Origin: Parcubacteria group bacterium
Lineage (GTDB): Bacteria > Patescibacteria > Paceibacteria > UBA9973 > UBA2103
Reading direction: 5' to 3'
DNA length: 38,562 bases
Assembly: GCA_028286605.1 (NCBI GenBank)
Contig: JAQBRE010000006.1
Span: 1 to 38,562 of the forward strand
The notes under the pieces are model-generated. The model saw only the letters and a list, made by a program, of their open reading frames with translations. It made no database searches and was not told the DNA's origin. The first letter of the stretch is position 1. Every line of letters starts with the position of its first letter. Made by a program: the position numbers and the translations under genes. Shown one piece after another: positions 23,324-31,406 of the stretch.

Positions 23324-24648
23324 ACGTAAAGACCCGCATCGCTCCTTCGCCCACCGGCTGGCTTCACATCGGTACCGCACGTACGGCGCTTTTTAATTAT
23401 CTGTTCGCGAAGCATCACGGCGGCACGTTCGCTATTCGCAGCGAAGACACGGACCGCGCACGCAGCCTTCCAGAATATGAGGAGGAGATTCTTGCCGGCC
23501 TCGCATGGCTCGGCCTCAAGCATGATGAGTTCGTTCGCCAGAGCGAGCGCGTCGAGCGGCATACGGAACTGCTGAAGAAAATAATTGACGAAAGGAAGGC
23601 ATACGTTTCCGAAGAGGAAAGCAAGAATGAGCCTGGCAAGAAAGTGCAGGTCGTTCGCCTGAAGAATCCCGGAACGAGCGTTACCTTCAACGACCTCGTT
23701 CGCGGTGACATCACCTTCGACACCACCGAACTCGGAGACTTTGTCATCGCTCGTGCCATTGATGATCCGCTCTACCACTTCGCCGTTGTGGTGGACGACA
23801 TGGATATGGAAATAACGCACGTGATACGCGGAGATGACCACATCTCGAATACGCCGCGACAGATACTGATACAGGAAGCACTGGGCGCTCCGCGCCCAGC
23901 CTACGCACATCTTCCGCTTATCCTCGCGCCAGACCGTACGAAGCTTTCAAAGCGCCACGGCGCAACGAGCATCGCGGATTATCGCAACGAAGGATTCATG
24001 ATGGAAGGCTTTGTGAACTTCATGGGCCTGCTTGGCTGGAGTCCAGGTAGTGATGACGAAGACTTTTCGCTTGAACAGCTCGTGGATGCGTTTGATTTGA
24101 GCGGCGTGCAGACGCACGGCGCTATTTGGAATCGCGAGAAGCTGCTCGACGTGAACCAGCGATGGATGCGAAAGCTTTCTGATGATGAGTTCATCGCACA
24201 GGGAAGTTTGGTGGCGCCGGATGAAGCCAAGCTACGCTCTATCGTGCCGCTTCTTAAGGAACGTGCGAAGACCTTCGGCGAAGCGCGCGAAATGATTACA
24301 GGAGAATTCGCGAGCATCTTCACAGCACCAACGCCGGATCGTGCGCAGCTCATGTCGAAGGAACCAGCAGAATTCGCAGGCGTAACGGCGCTTCACCTGC
24401 GCGCCTTCGGCGCGCAATTCGCCATGCTTCATGAAGGCATGAGTGTCGAAGAAATGAAATCCATCCTTATGCCATACGCAGACGCGATTCCAAAGGAAGA
24501 AGGCGGTCGCGGAGCTGCACTCTGGCCGCTACGCTATGCGCTTTCCGGCCAAGAACGTTCACCAGACCCATTCACCCTTATTTCTATACTTGGTGTTGAG
24601 GAAAGCAGCGTGCGCATACAAAACGCCCTTGATATACTGGAAGGATGA
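23320..24648 (+). CDS. gltX: Glutamyl-tRNA synthetase
   Basis: 442 aa, class I. 'TRIAPSPTGWLHIGTARTALFNYLFAK' (HIGH as HIGT, residues 16-19) opens the protein and 'LAPDRTKLSKRHGATSIADYRNEGF' carries the KMSKS loop as KLSKR (about 205-225). 'FAVVVDDMDMEITHVIRGDDHISNTPRQ' is the conserved core. The C-terminal anticodon region is short and helical. In bacteria lacking GlnRS the enzyme also charges tRNA-Gln, which cannot be judged here. It is coupled by ATGA-type overlaps to murG before and the M23 gene after. Confidence 0.96.
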   Translation: MNVKTRIAPSPTGWLHIGTARTALFNYLFAKHHGGTFAIRSEDTDRARSLPEYEEEILAGLAWLGLKHDEFVRQSERVERHTELLKKIIDERKAYVSEEESKNEPGKKVQVVRLKNPGTSVTFNDLVRGDITFDTTELGDFVIARAIDDPLYHFAVVVDDMDMEITHVIRGDDHISNTPRQILIQEALGAPRPAYAHLPLILAPDRTKLSKRHGATSIADYRNEGFMMEGFVNFMGLLGWSPGSDDEDFSLEQLVDAFDLSGVQTHGAIWNREKLLDVNQRWMRKLSDDEFIAQGSLVAPDEAKLRSIVPLLKERAKTFGEAREMITGEFASIFTAPTPDRAQLMSKEPAEFAGVTALHLRAFGAQFAMLHEGMSVEEMKSILMPYADAIPKEEGGRGAALWPLRYALSGQERSPDPFTLISILGVEESSVRIQNALDILEG

Positions 24649-26018
24649 GTTCATTCCGTATTGCTCTACTGGCGCTCTGTCTTCTCGTCATAGCGAGCAT
24701 TGATCCTGCGCATCACGCGCTCGCACAAGCTGCTGCCGCGGATACCTCAGGCGTTCAGGCACAGATCGATCAGCACAATGCGGCGATAACGGAACTGAAC
24801 AGCGAGATCGCTGCATACCAGAAGCAGCTCGATGTACTTGGCGGCCAGAAGCAGACGCTCACTTCAGCCATAAAGACGATTGATGTTTCGCGTCAGCAGA
24901 CCGCGACGCAAGCCCAAGTTACGCAGAACCAGATCGGCGCGACCGACCTGCAGCTCACGCAGATCAAAGGTGCCATCCTCACCAAGCAGCAGGCGATTAA
25001 CCTTGATCGCGGCGCAGTTGGTGCATCCATACGAAGCTTGCAGGAAGTGAGCGAGTCCAGCCTTGTTGAGCAGCTCTTTGCCGCAAACAGTCTTTCAGAT
25101 GCGTGGACCGATATAGATAATACCGCTGCTGTCACCGACGCACTCCGCACGCAAGCAAATGTACTTTCCGGCGATACGGTCGCCCTCACCGGCCAAGAGA
25201 ATACCGCCGCCGACACTCGTACGAAGCTCGCTTCGCTTGAAACTCAGCTTAAGGTCCAGCAGAAAGCGCTCGATGTGAACAAGGCGGCAAAGGCATCGTT
25301 GCTCGCGCAAACCAATAGCAAGGAAAGCAGCTACCAGTCGCTTATAGCAACCAAGAAGCAGCAGGAAACTGCATTCGAAAGCGAACTCACGAGCCTGCAG
25401 AGCCAGCTCAAATCAGTCGGAAAGGCGAGTATCCCTACGGTCGGTGCCGGCATCCTCTCCTGGCCATACTCGGCTACCTTCGCTGCGCACTGCCTCACCA
25501 TCGCAAACGCGCTTGATCCGGTTAACAACTACTGCATCACGCAATACTTCGGCAATACACCATTCGCTACGGCGAACGCATCTATCTATAACGGCATGGG
25601 CCACGACGGCGTCGACATCGGCATGCCTATTGGTACGCCCGTGCACGCAGCGCTTTCGGGTGTCGTGCTTGGAACAGGAAACACGGACACCGCGCACAAC
25701 GCTGCAGGCCAGCAGTGCCTTTCATTCGGCAAGTGGGTGATGATCAAGCATGCAAACGGTCTTGATACGATGTATGCGCACCTTTCGGAAATAGACGTCG
25801 CCAAAGGCGACGCTCTGAGCACTGGCGACGTTCTCGGCTATTCCGGTATGACCGGCTACGCTACGGGCCCACACCTTCACTTCGGCGTGTACGCTTCTGC
25901 CGGCGTGCAGATCCTCACTCTTAACCAGTTCCGCGGCGCGGTTACGCCATGTGCGAACGCAACCATGCCAGTTGCTCCGAACAACGCATACCTCAATCCG
26001 ATGTCGTATCTTTTGTAG
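24645..26018 (+). CDS. Secreted M23 murein hydrolase with coiled coil
   Basis: 457 aa. A signal peptide (about residues 1-28, cleavage near ALAQA) is followed by a long coiled coil (about 35-265, rich in Gln, Asp and Ala) and a C-terminal M23 domain. The zinc-binding set is present: 'GMGHDGVDIGMPIGTPVHA' (His and Asp, about 325-340) and 'GPHLHFGVY' (HxH, about 410-416), with 'MYAHLSEIDVAKGD' between them. The layout is that of EnvC/PcsB-type peptidases or their regulators, which cut peptidoglycan cross-links during cell separation; both catalytic His are kept, so it should be active. It ends the ftsW operon. Confidence 0.92.
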   Translation: MSSFRIALLALCLLVIASIDPAHHALAQAAAADTSGVQAQIDQHNAAITELNSEIAAYQKQLDVLGGQKQTLTSAIKTIDVSRQQTATQAQVTQNQIGATDLQLTQIKGAILTKQQAINLDRGAVGASIRSLQEVSESSLVEQLFAANSLSDAWTDIDNTAAVTDALRTQANVLSGDTVALTGQENTAADTRTKLASLETQLKVQQKALDVNKAAKASLLAQTNSKESSYQSLIATKKQQETAFESELTSLQSQLKSVGKASIPTVGAGILSWPYSATFAAHCLTIANALDPVNNYCITQYFGNTPFATANASIYNGMGHDGVDIGMPIGTPVHAALSGVVLGTGNTDTAHNAAGQQCLSFGKWVMIKHANGLDTMYAHLSEIDVAKGDALSTGDVLGYSGMTGYATGPHLHFGVYASAGVQILTLNQFRGAVTPCANATMPVAPNNAYLNPMSYLL

Positions 26019-26051
26019 GTAAATATTCAATGCCTAATGTGCTATAAATTT

Positions 26052-26771
26052 ATGTCTAAAACTGAGCCATTGAAGTTGTTTTCAACTCGGAATGTTATAG
26101 TCCATTATTATAAATTACGCGATTCTTTAGCAGAGACGAGTATCTCTAGTAGAGAATTTAGGAAGGCTACCGAGGCATATTTTGTTGCAGAAATGTTGGC
26201 AGGTCGTAGGGCTGCAGATGGTCAAGACTACTGGCTCCGTTTGATCGATAATAAAGAACAAACTCCTGATATAAAGACTTATTCTTGGAAACACTCTGGA
26301 AGGATTCCTGATGGCATGTGGGAACATTTCATTGAAGTAACTGAGTATGAAGATCATTCATCTGAATCTCTTATAGATTTTTTGGAGAGAACGAAATTAA
26401 ATAAATATCGTGATGATCCTCAGCTAATTATTCTTTGCCGCGTCAGTAAATTTACAACAATCCCTCCGCTTTTAGAGTTAAAAAGGGAACTATTGGCCCG
26501 CAGGGTAGTTAATCCAATACTGATTTGTGGCAGAATGAGCAGCGAAACAGATGAGGAAGTAATTTATCGTCTTATTCAAATTGATCCTGGTGTGGATATT
26601 ATGCCGCAGAGCGTTGATTTCAATCTTAAGCAGCAATTAGAACAAATGACTAATGATGGGGTACTCATTTTGGATAAACTAATGGAGCCAGGAAAATATA
26701 TTGATATTAAGAATTATCCGTTTGAATCATTGGGATTTATTCCAAAAGATGACGGGACTTATGGGCCCTAA
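26052..26771 (+). CDS. Hypothetical AT-rich protein
   Basis: 239 aa from ATG 26052 (an ATG 15 nt upstream, at 26037, is in frame). No signal peptide or membrane segment. It looks like a mixed alpha/beta soluble protein: an N-terminal helical part (TSISSREFRKATEAYFVAEMLAGRRAA), then 'PQLIILCRVSKFTTIPPLLELKRELLARRVVNPILICGRM' (about residues 133-172) with alternating strands and helices, and 'YFGSLGFIPKD'-like end 'YPFESLGFIPKDDGTYGP'. No family recognised. Base composition is much more AT-rich than the operon before it, indicating recent acquisition. Confidence 0.68.
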   Translation: MSKTEPLKLFSTRNVIVHYYKLRDSLAETSISSREFRKATEAYFVAEMLAGRRAADGQDYWLRLIDNKEQTPDIKTYSWKHSGRIPDGMWEHFIEVTEYEDHSSESLIDFLERTKLNKYRDDPQLIILCRVSKFTTIPPLLELKRELLARRVVNPILICGRMSSETDEEVIYRLIQIDPGVDIMPQSVDFNLKQQLEQMTNDGVLILDKLMEPGKYIDIKNYPFESLGFIPKDDGTYGP

Positions 26772-26823
26772 TGCTTTGTTATAGAGTAATTATAGTTTCA
26801 GACAGAAGGCGTATACTTGTTGT

Positions 26824-27309
26824 ATGACGGAGCGAAGGAAGATGCTCATGTACGCATGTATCGCAGCGGTGATGCTTATCATTGCCGCTGTCGGAGGATG
26901 GTATGCCTATGCGAAATCTGAGAAAGAATCTATTCCTTCGAAGGATATGTACGTGGCAGGAAATCTTCTGCTTGGGACAGACGGGACCAGCACAAATAGC
27001 GCGTATCTCATTGGCTTCAATGGCATGACGCTCTATACGTATGCGAAAGATACCTCCGGCACTTCAAGCTGCACAGTTTCGTGCGTGAAGGAGTGGGTTC
27101 CATATCTGGTGCCTTCTAAAGATATCCTTGCGAACGTGCAGGAAGGGATTCCAGGCGCGATTAGCAGTATTATTCGAGCTTCTGGCATGCAGGTTACGTA
27201 TGAGGGAAAGCCTCTCTATTTCTATGTCGGAGATAGCGTTTCAGGGGACATGAACGGGCAAGGAAAGGGTGGGTCTATGGTGCAAATTCCTGCCATAACA
27301 GGCTCCTAA
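26824..27309 (+). CDS. Secreted repeat protein (COG4315 / Lipoprotein_15 type)
   Basis: 161 aa. An N-terminal signal-anchor (about residues 7-28, no lipobox Cys) exposes two related beta units: 'GMTLYTYAKDTSGTSSCTVSCVKEWVPYL' (about 69-97) and 'VTYEGKPLYFYVGDSVSGDMNGQG' (about 124-147). This pairing of L-Y-x-Y/F-x-x-D with C-x(3)-C-x-x-x-W is the signature of the COG4315 family, whose role is unknown but probably extracytoplasmic. The paired Cys likely form a disulfide. TATACT at 26812-26817 ends 6 nt before the ATG, predicting a leaderless message. Confidence 0.82.
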   Translation: MTERRKMLMYACIAAVMLIIAAVGGWYAYAKSEKESIPSKDMYVAGNLLLGTDGTSTNSAYLIGFNGMTLYTYAKDTSGTSSCTVSCVKEWVPYLVPSKDILANVQEGIPGAISSIIRASGMQVTYEGKPLYFYVGDSVSGDMNGQGKGGSMVQIPAITGS

Positions 27310-27347
27310 AAGGTGCTAGGATATTTATATTATCTAGCAACATTTCT

Positions 27348-27869
27348 ATGAACTCCTTATTCGGCGCAGCCTCCCTCGTGTTCGTAGTGCTTTTAGTAAT
27401 CGTCGTTATCTGCGTATTGCTGATTGTTTCGGGTTGGAAGATCTTTCAGAAAGCAGGCCGCCCAGGATGGGCCTCGCTCATTCCATTCTATCGTCAGGCC
27501 GTGCTTCTTGAGCTCGTGAATAAGCCGCTCTGGTGGATACTTCTGTTCTTCGTTCCAATCGTGAACCTGTTCATCATCGTCATAACCATTCGCCGCTTGG
27601 CACATGCGTTCGGAAAGGGAGTCTGGTTCACTGTTGGGCTCATATTTCTTCCGTTCATCTTCTATCCTATTCTTGCCTTCGGAACGTCAACGTACGTGAA
27701 CGCGTTCCCACCTGCAAAGCCGATGTCTGAAGCGGTTAAGTGGACGCTCATCGCTGCATTCGTATTCATTATGATTGAAGGGATGATGGTACTTTCTTTG
27801 GGTGCTGGTCGCGACACATCACGTTCAGATATGAACCAGCGACCATTCGAGATGAATCAGCCTGTGTAG
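27348..27869 (+). CDS. Membrane protein of DUF5684 type
   Basis: 173 aa with four or five transmembrane helices (about residues 10-30, 60-84, 92-115, 127-148). The segment 'GWKIFQKAGRPGWASLIPFYRQAVLLELVNKPLWWILLFFVPIVNL' followed by 'RLAHAFGKGVWFTVGLIFLPFIFYPILAFG' is the pattern of DUF5684 proteins, sometimes mis-annotated as signal peptidase I. No catalytic Ser-Lys pair is present. Function unknown. It lies between the secreted repeat protein and a convergent DNA glycosylase gene. Confidence 0.78.
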   Translation: MNSLFGAASLVFVVLLVIVVICVLLIVSGWKIFQKAGRPGWASLIPFYRQAVLLELVNKPLWWILLFFVPIVNLFIIVITIRRLAHAFGKGVWFTVGLIFLPFIFYPILAFGTSTYVNAFPPAKPMSEAVKWTLIAAFVFIMIEGMMVLSLGAGRDTSRSDMNQRPFEMNQPV

Positions 27870-27875
27870 GAAAAC

Positions 27876-28526
27876 CTATTTCGTATCGCGGACTTTCCAA
27901 AGAACACGGCTCGCGAACGTGCGGTGTGGAGACCATTTCAGCGCGATCGCTTCAAGCTGTTTTATTGGCGCGTCTTTCGGCAGGGAATAGAGCTGTTCTA
28001 TGGAACGGCGTAAGCCGAGATCACCAGGTGAGAAGACGTCTTCGCGTTCGAGCGCGAACATCAGGAACATTTCCGCAGTCCAGCGGCCGATTCCCCATAT
28101 CGCGACCAGCTGCGCAATCGCGTCTTCTTCAGGAATCTTCTTTAATGTCTCCAGCTTAAGTTCACCTTTCATAACGGCTTTAGAAAGTTCTTTAAGGGAT
28201 TTTACTTTTGCTGCAGAAAGACCCGCTTTACGGAGCGTCGGCGTGCGGAGGCGGGATATGGCTTCCGCTGTTACCTGGCCGCCGCAGGCGGCCTTCAGAC
28301 GTCCCCAAATGGTATCTGCAGCCTTGGTAGAGAGTTGCTGGCCGACAATCGAACCCGCAAGCGCATCGAAGAGCTGTTGGTACGAACGACGGTGACCTTT
28401 ACGCGAAAGAATCTCTTCCGCATGGGGCAGGGAAGCCTTGTACAGGATTGGGTCTATCTTGCGAAGATGAAGAAGAGCTGGAGATTCAGCAGCCTTTTCC
28501 CCCTTTATTACTTTGGCAGCTTTCAT
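27876..28526 (-). CDS. DNA-3-methyladenine glycosylase II (AlkA-type)
   Basis: 216 aa, HhH-GPD superfamily. 'LAGSIVGQQLSTKAADTIWGRL' (about residues 56-77) is the usual AlkA/Mag opening; the helix-hairpin-helix 'LVAIWGIGRWTAEMFLMFAL' (about 140-159) leads to the catalytic Asp in 'FSPGDLGLRRSI' (Asp169). It excises alkylated bases. It lacks the N-terminal TBP-like domain of E. coli AlkA, so it is the short Mag-like form. Its ATG faces the 70-aa gene 22 bp away, and TATACT ends 6 nt before the start. Confidence 0.93.
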   Translation of the reverse strand: MKAAKVIKGEKAAESPALLHLRKIDPILYKASLPHAEEILSRKGHRRSYQQLFDALAGSIVGQQLSTKAADTIWGRLKAACGGQVTAEAISRLRTPTLRKAGLSAAKVKSLKELSKAVMKGELKLETLKKIPEEDAIAQLVAIWGIGRWTAEMFLMFALEREDVFSPGDLGLRRSIEQLYSLPKDAPIKQLEAIALKWSPHRTFASRVLWKVRDTK

Positions 28527-28532
28527 AGGGCC

Positions 28533-28540
28533 AGTATACT
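28533..28540. promoter_or_regulatory. Shared palindromic -10 for two divergent genes
   Basis: AGTATACT is its own reverse complement. Read on plus, TATACT (28535-28540) ends 8 nt before ATG 28549; read on minus, TATACT (28538-28533) ends 6 nt before ATG 28526. Both genes would have leaderless messages. Confidence 0.55.
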
Positions 28541-28548
28541 AAACATAC

Positions 28549-28761
28549 ATGGTACGTCTTCTTATTTGGGTCATCGTTGGTCTTTTGGCACTTTCGTTCT
28601 TCGGCGTATCGTTGAAAAGCCTCGTTAACTCGCCAACGAACAAGGAAAACCTTTCATTCATTTCCCAGCTTCTTCATCAAGGATGGGCTACGGTTAGCGT
28701 ATGGTTACATATGCTCATCGATCCCATCGTCGCGATGACGCATATCCATTTCCCTCTATAA
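28549..28761 (+). CDS. Small single-pass membrane protein
   Basis: 70 aa. One N-terminal transmembrane helix (VRLLIWVIVGLLALSFFGVSL, about residues 2-22) and a polar remainder with a weakly hydrophobic second segment (WATVSVWLHMLIDPIVAM). No family recognised. It is followed 4 nt later by the DUF3467 gene, so the two are cotranscribed. Confidence 0.7.
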   Translation: MVRLLIWVIVGLLALSFFGVSLKSLVNSPTNKENLSFISQLLHQGWATVSVWLHMLIDPIVAMTHIHFPL

Positions 28762-28765
28762 CTCT

Positions 28766-29014
28766 ATGCCTGACGAACCTATCGCTATCACCATTCCGCA
28801 GGACACGAGCCCCACGTTCTCGAACGCGACGCAGGTGACCGTTTCTGACGACTCCGTCGTGCTGCAGTTTGCCTATGTTCGCCCAGACCGCACCACCGGC
28901 CAGCTCATCGCCGAGATAGTGCTTTCGCCGAAGCATGCTATCGATTTCAGCCGCGCGCTCGACGCAACCATTAAGCAGCATTTCACGCGCCACCTCAACG
29001 ACCCTGAATTTTAA
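28766..29014 (+). CDS. DUF3467-family protein
   Basis: 82 aa, soluble. The beta-rich 'VTVSDDSVVLQFAYVRPDRTTGQLIAEIVLSPKHAIDFSRALDATIKQH' is characteristic of DUF3467, a small family found widely in bacteria and archaea without known role. It lies 4 nt after the 70-aa membrane protein. Confidence 0.78.
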   Translation: MPDEPIAITIPQDTSPTFSNATQVTVSDDSVVLQFAYVRPDRTTGQLIAEIVLSPKHAIDFSRALDATIKQHFTRHLNDPEF

Positions 29015-29078
29015 AGGCTCTGACGCTTCATGAAGAAGCTTCACGCCATATTCATGGTCTACTTTGTATACATACATG

Positions 29079-29099
29079 GTCAGTAGCTAATTGACTGAC
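29079..29099. promoter_or_regulatory. Inverted repeat before the 80-aa secreted protein
   Basis: GTCAGT (29079-29084) and ACTGAC (29094-29099) form a perfect 6-bp inverted repeat with a 9-nt centre, 20 nt before the ATG at 29119. It could be an operator; no partner is known. Confidence 0.3.
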
Positions 29100-29118
29100 A
29101 CTAACCCTTACGATAGAT

Positions 29119-29361
29119 ATGAAAACGCTACTTCTTGGTTCTCTCGCTATGGCCGCTGCGGTCGTAGCTCCCGCTGTTTCTTTCGCTGACACCTTCGCAT
29201 ACGTTAATACGAGCGGCGATGTTCAGACGATGGATGCAACTACCGCAAATCAGGCTATCCTGACTGCACCGAACATTGCTACCCATAGCGGAGTTATGGA
29301 TCTTAATGTCTCGAACTCAACCGCTAATCCTGTCGCTGGCCAGAGCGTCGGCGGCGTGTAA
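29119..29361 (+). CDS. Small secreted protein, 80 aa
   Basis: 80 aa with a clear signal peptide (MKTLLLGSLAMAAAVVAPAVSFA, cleavage near residue 23) and a mature part of about 57 residues rich in Ala, Thr, Asn and Val (FAYVNTSGDVQTMDATTANQ). No cysteines, no membrane helix after the signal. Function unknown. A strong terminator follows, and the next gene is also a secreted protein. Confidence 0.7.
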   Translation: MKTLLLGSLAMAAAVVAPAVSFADTFAYVNTSGDVQTMDATTANQAILTAPNIATHSGVMDLNVSNSTANPVAGQSVGGV

Positions 29362-29383
29362 GCCAAGCTTCGCGCTATGCAAG

Positions 29384-29426
29384 AACATACCGCAGGTCTG
29401 CTTCGGGCAGCCCTGCGGTATGTTTT
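29384..29426 (+). terminator. Terminator of the 80-aa gene
   Basis: AACATACCGCAGG (29384-29396) pairs with CCTGCGGTATGTT (29412-29424), 13 bp, with a 15-nt loop and TTTT at the 3' end. Confidence 0.88.
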
Positions 29427-29463
29427 ATAGAAACCAACCGTCATATTCTGTATACTTCTACCT

Positions 29464-30396
29464 ATGAAATATCTTCCCGTACTTTTCTTCGTGCTCAGTG
29501 CGAGCATGCCATTCGCGGCGTCTGCATCAACGTTTCCGCCCGTGTGCAGCGTTCTTACCAAAACTGCAGACGGCGAGTTCTGGCCGATGATCAACAACAA
29601 GCTGTACCTGATCGCACAGCCGAACGAACCAGTAACGATAATCTGGGGCAGTGCGAATGCCACGATCGCATACAATAATCTCGGTTCGATAGGATTCACC
29701 GGGCAGCAGGTGGTTACGCCGACGAAGACGACGGCGTACACCTACACATTCGCTGCAGGAAGTGCACAGACCACGTGCACCGTAACGGCCGTCGTACTCA
29801 CCGGCACGACAGGGCAGGGGACTGGCCCGGTTGCTGTTGCACCTGCTCAGCAGACATCAGTAACAAGCACTTCAGCAGCGACACCCGTAACCGTTACCAC
29901 ATCACCAGCAACCGCAAGCACGACTCCTTCAACGGCGTCATTCTCTGCATCTGAAATTCCGCTCCTTGCCGGGGGAGTCGCAACGCCCGGCGCAGTCGTT
30001 CCTGTTCAATATCTGCAGCTCATCAACACGAGCAGCACGCAGACCACCCTTCCTGGCGTCTGGTTGAAACAAGACGGCAGCGCGCCGCTGAGTAGTATCA
30101 TCGGCTTCACGACGGTGGATGATAAGGCGCAGTTCCGCACGAGCGTCGGCGGTACGGAAGGCGCAGCACTATTCAAGAATGGCCTTGCCTTCGTTCCGCT
30201 GAATGCAGCATTCGCGCCTGGCCAGCTCCGCATCTTCACTATCAAGGCGCAGGTCAGCCACAATCTGCTTACGAGCACCGGCAGCGCATACGGCACCACG
30301 CTTATGCTTGATACGGCAAGTATCAGCACCACGGGCGCAGTGAACGCTCGCTTTCCGATCGTCGGCACCACATGGACGCTACAAGCAACGAACTAA
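29464..30396 (+). CDS. Secreted protein with Ser/Thr linker
   Basis: 310 aa. A signal peptide (about residues 1-21, ending ASA) precedes a small Ig-like domain (about 25-115, with 'EPVTIIWGSANATIAYNNLG' and 'TPTKTTAYTYTFAAGS'), a Thr/Ser/Ala/Pro-rich linker (about 120-165) and a C-terminal beta domain (about 166-308). Two cysteines in the first domain could form a disulfide. The style is typical of surface proteins of Parcubacteria. TATACT ends 7 nt before the ATG (29451-29456), predicting a leaderless transcript. Confidence 0.75.
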   Translation: MKYLPVLFFVLSASMPFAASASTFPPVCSVLTKTADGEFWPMINNKLYLIAQPNEPVTIIWGSANATIAYNNLGSIGFTGQQVVTPTKTTAYTYTFAAGSAQTTCTVTAVVLTGTTGQGTGPVAVAPAQQTSVTSTSAATPVTVTTSPATASTTPSTASFSASEIPLLAGGVATPGAVVPVQYLQLINTSSTQTTLPGVWLKQDGSAPLSSIIGFTTVDDKAQFRTSVGGTEGAALFKNGLAFVPLNAAFAPGQLRIFTIKAQVSHNLLTSTGSAYGTTLMLDTASISTTGAVNARFPIVGTTWTLQATN

Positions 30397-30417
30397 CTCA
30401 GAATATATAAAGAAGTT

Positions 30418-30469
30418 GGGCCGCCCTGTAAGGGGCGGCCCATTTCGTAAGAACCGTAGGATTCTTACT
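30418..30469. terminator. Hairpins between convergent genes
   Basis: GGGCCGCCC/GGGCGGCCC (30418-30441, loop TGTAAG) lies after the plus-strand secreted gene, and GTAAGAA/TTCTTAC (30448-30469) lies next to the end of the minus-strand PEP-CTERM gene. Neither has a long T-run. Confidence 0.6.
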
Positions 30470-30486
30470 ATAGTTCTCGCGTTGGC

Positions 30487-31194
30487 CTAGGCCGCGGCGA
30501 GGGAAGTCGAAGCGCGACGACGACGGAGCACGGCGCCGAGACCGCCGAAGCCGACGAGCATCATCGCCCAGGTCGCCGGTTCCGGCACTGCGCCGCTGCC
30601 CGCGAAACCCGTGCCCAATTGAGCCACGGTCGTCAGGGACTTCGTGCCGCCCGCCAGCCCGGTCACCGTCAGCTTGACGTCATAGGTGCCGTTGATGGCC
30701 GGATCGAAGTTGAGGCCGGGCAGGAAGTTCAGACGATAGCTGTTCTGCGTGCTGCCGTTGGCGACCGAGTTGTCGTTGCCGAGAGCGAGCGCATTGTAGC
30801 TGAAACTGCCGCCCGCCAGGTTGGTGAACGTCAGCGTCGCCGTCCCAGCGAAGGGAGTGGTCTCGTTGTCGTCGAAACCCCAGTCGTAACTGACGAACTG
30901 GCCGGCGCTCGTCGCGAAGTCGTAGACGCCCCCAGACGACGCGGGCGCCGTCTGGAAGGTATCATGCATGCGCAGATAGAGCTGGTCGCCGCCGGAGGTC
31001 GAGAGCACTTCGGTATTGGCAGGCGTATAGCCGTTGCCCGTGCCGTAGAACCAGTTGTCCGACGGATTCGAATTCTGGACCGTCGTGTCAGCGCGAGCCA
31101 CGTTCGCGCCAAAAAGCGCGACAGCGAGCGCACTGGCCACGATGGCGCCGGCGAGAAGGCGATTCTTCTTGATTTCCAATTTCCTGATTTTCAA
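30487..31194 (-). CDS. PEPxxWA-CTERM protein 1 (secreted)
   Basis: 235 aa from TTG 31194, preferred because AAGGGA (31203-31208) lies 8 nt upstream; a GTG at 31239 would give 250 aa. A signal peptide ends near 'ANVARAD'. The mature domain is beta-rich and low in charge (TFTNLAGGSFSYNALALG...). The C-terminus is a textbook PEP-CTERM tail: 'VPEPATWAMMLVGFGGLGA' then an Arg cluster. Such tails are cut and anchored by exosortases in Gram-negative bacteria, with the PEPxxWA variant common in Alphaproteobacteria. No exosortase is in the window. The DNA is much richer in GC than the flanks. Confidence 0.88.
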   Translation of the reverse strand: MKIRKLEIKKNRLLAGAIVASALAVALFGANVARADTTVQNSNPSDNWFYGTGNGYTPANTEVLSTSGGDQLYLRMHDTFQTAPASSGGVYDFATSAGQFVSYDWGFDDNETTPFAGTATLTFTNLAGGSFSYNALALGNDNSVANGSTQNSYRLNFLPGLNFDPAINGTYDVKLTVTGLAGGTKSLTTVAQLGTGFAGSGAVPEPATWAMMLVGFGGLGAVLRRRRASTSLAAA

Positions 31195-31221
31195 GACGCA
31201 TATCCCTTGTTTGCTCGGTAT

Positions 31222-31387
31222 ATCCCCTAAATGGTTCACCGCAGCATAGAAAGCTCATGTATATAAGCGCTCTAGGCTACGGTGTACAACAAAACGGACT
31301 GAACTAATGTGAAAGAACTCAGCGTGTACCTTACCACTTTTCTTTACATATGACAAATAGAAGCGCCCGGCTGAGAAGCCGGGCGCT
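31222..31387. repeat. Intergenic module copy A (upstream of PEP-CTERM 1)
   Basis: Aligns along its length with 32262-32420: ATCCCC..AAA..GGTTCA, an imperfect palindrome (CACCGCAGCATAGA 31237-31250 with TCTAGGCTACGGTG 31271-31284, 12 of 14 paired), TGAAAGAAC, CAAATAGAA and a final GCGCCCGGC hairpin (31362-31387) that ends the PEP-CTERM 2 gene. Confidence 0.72.
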
Positions 31388-31406
31388 GTAGTGTTTTCGC
31401 GTTGAT

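Noticed and set aside
30619..31230. Open frame of 203 codons on plus, antisense to PEP-CTERM 1
   Set aside because: Same reason: no start signal, repetitive Arg/Gly/Val composition, fully overlapped by a well-supported gene.
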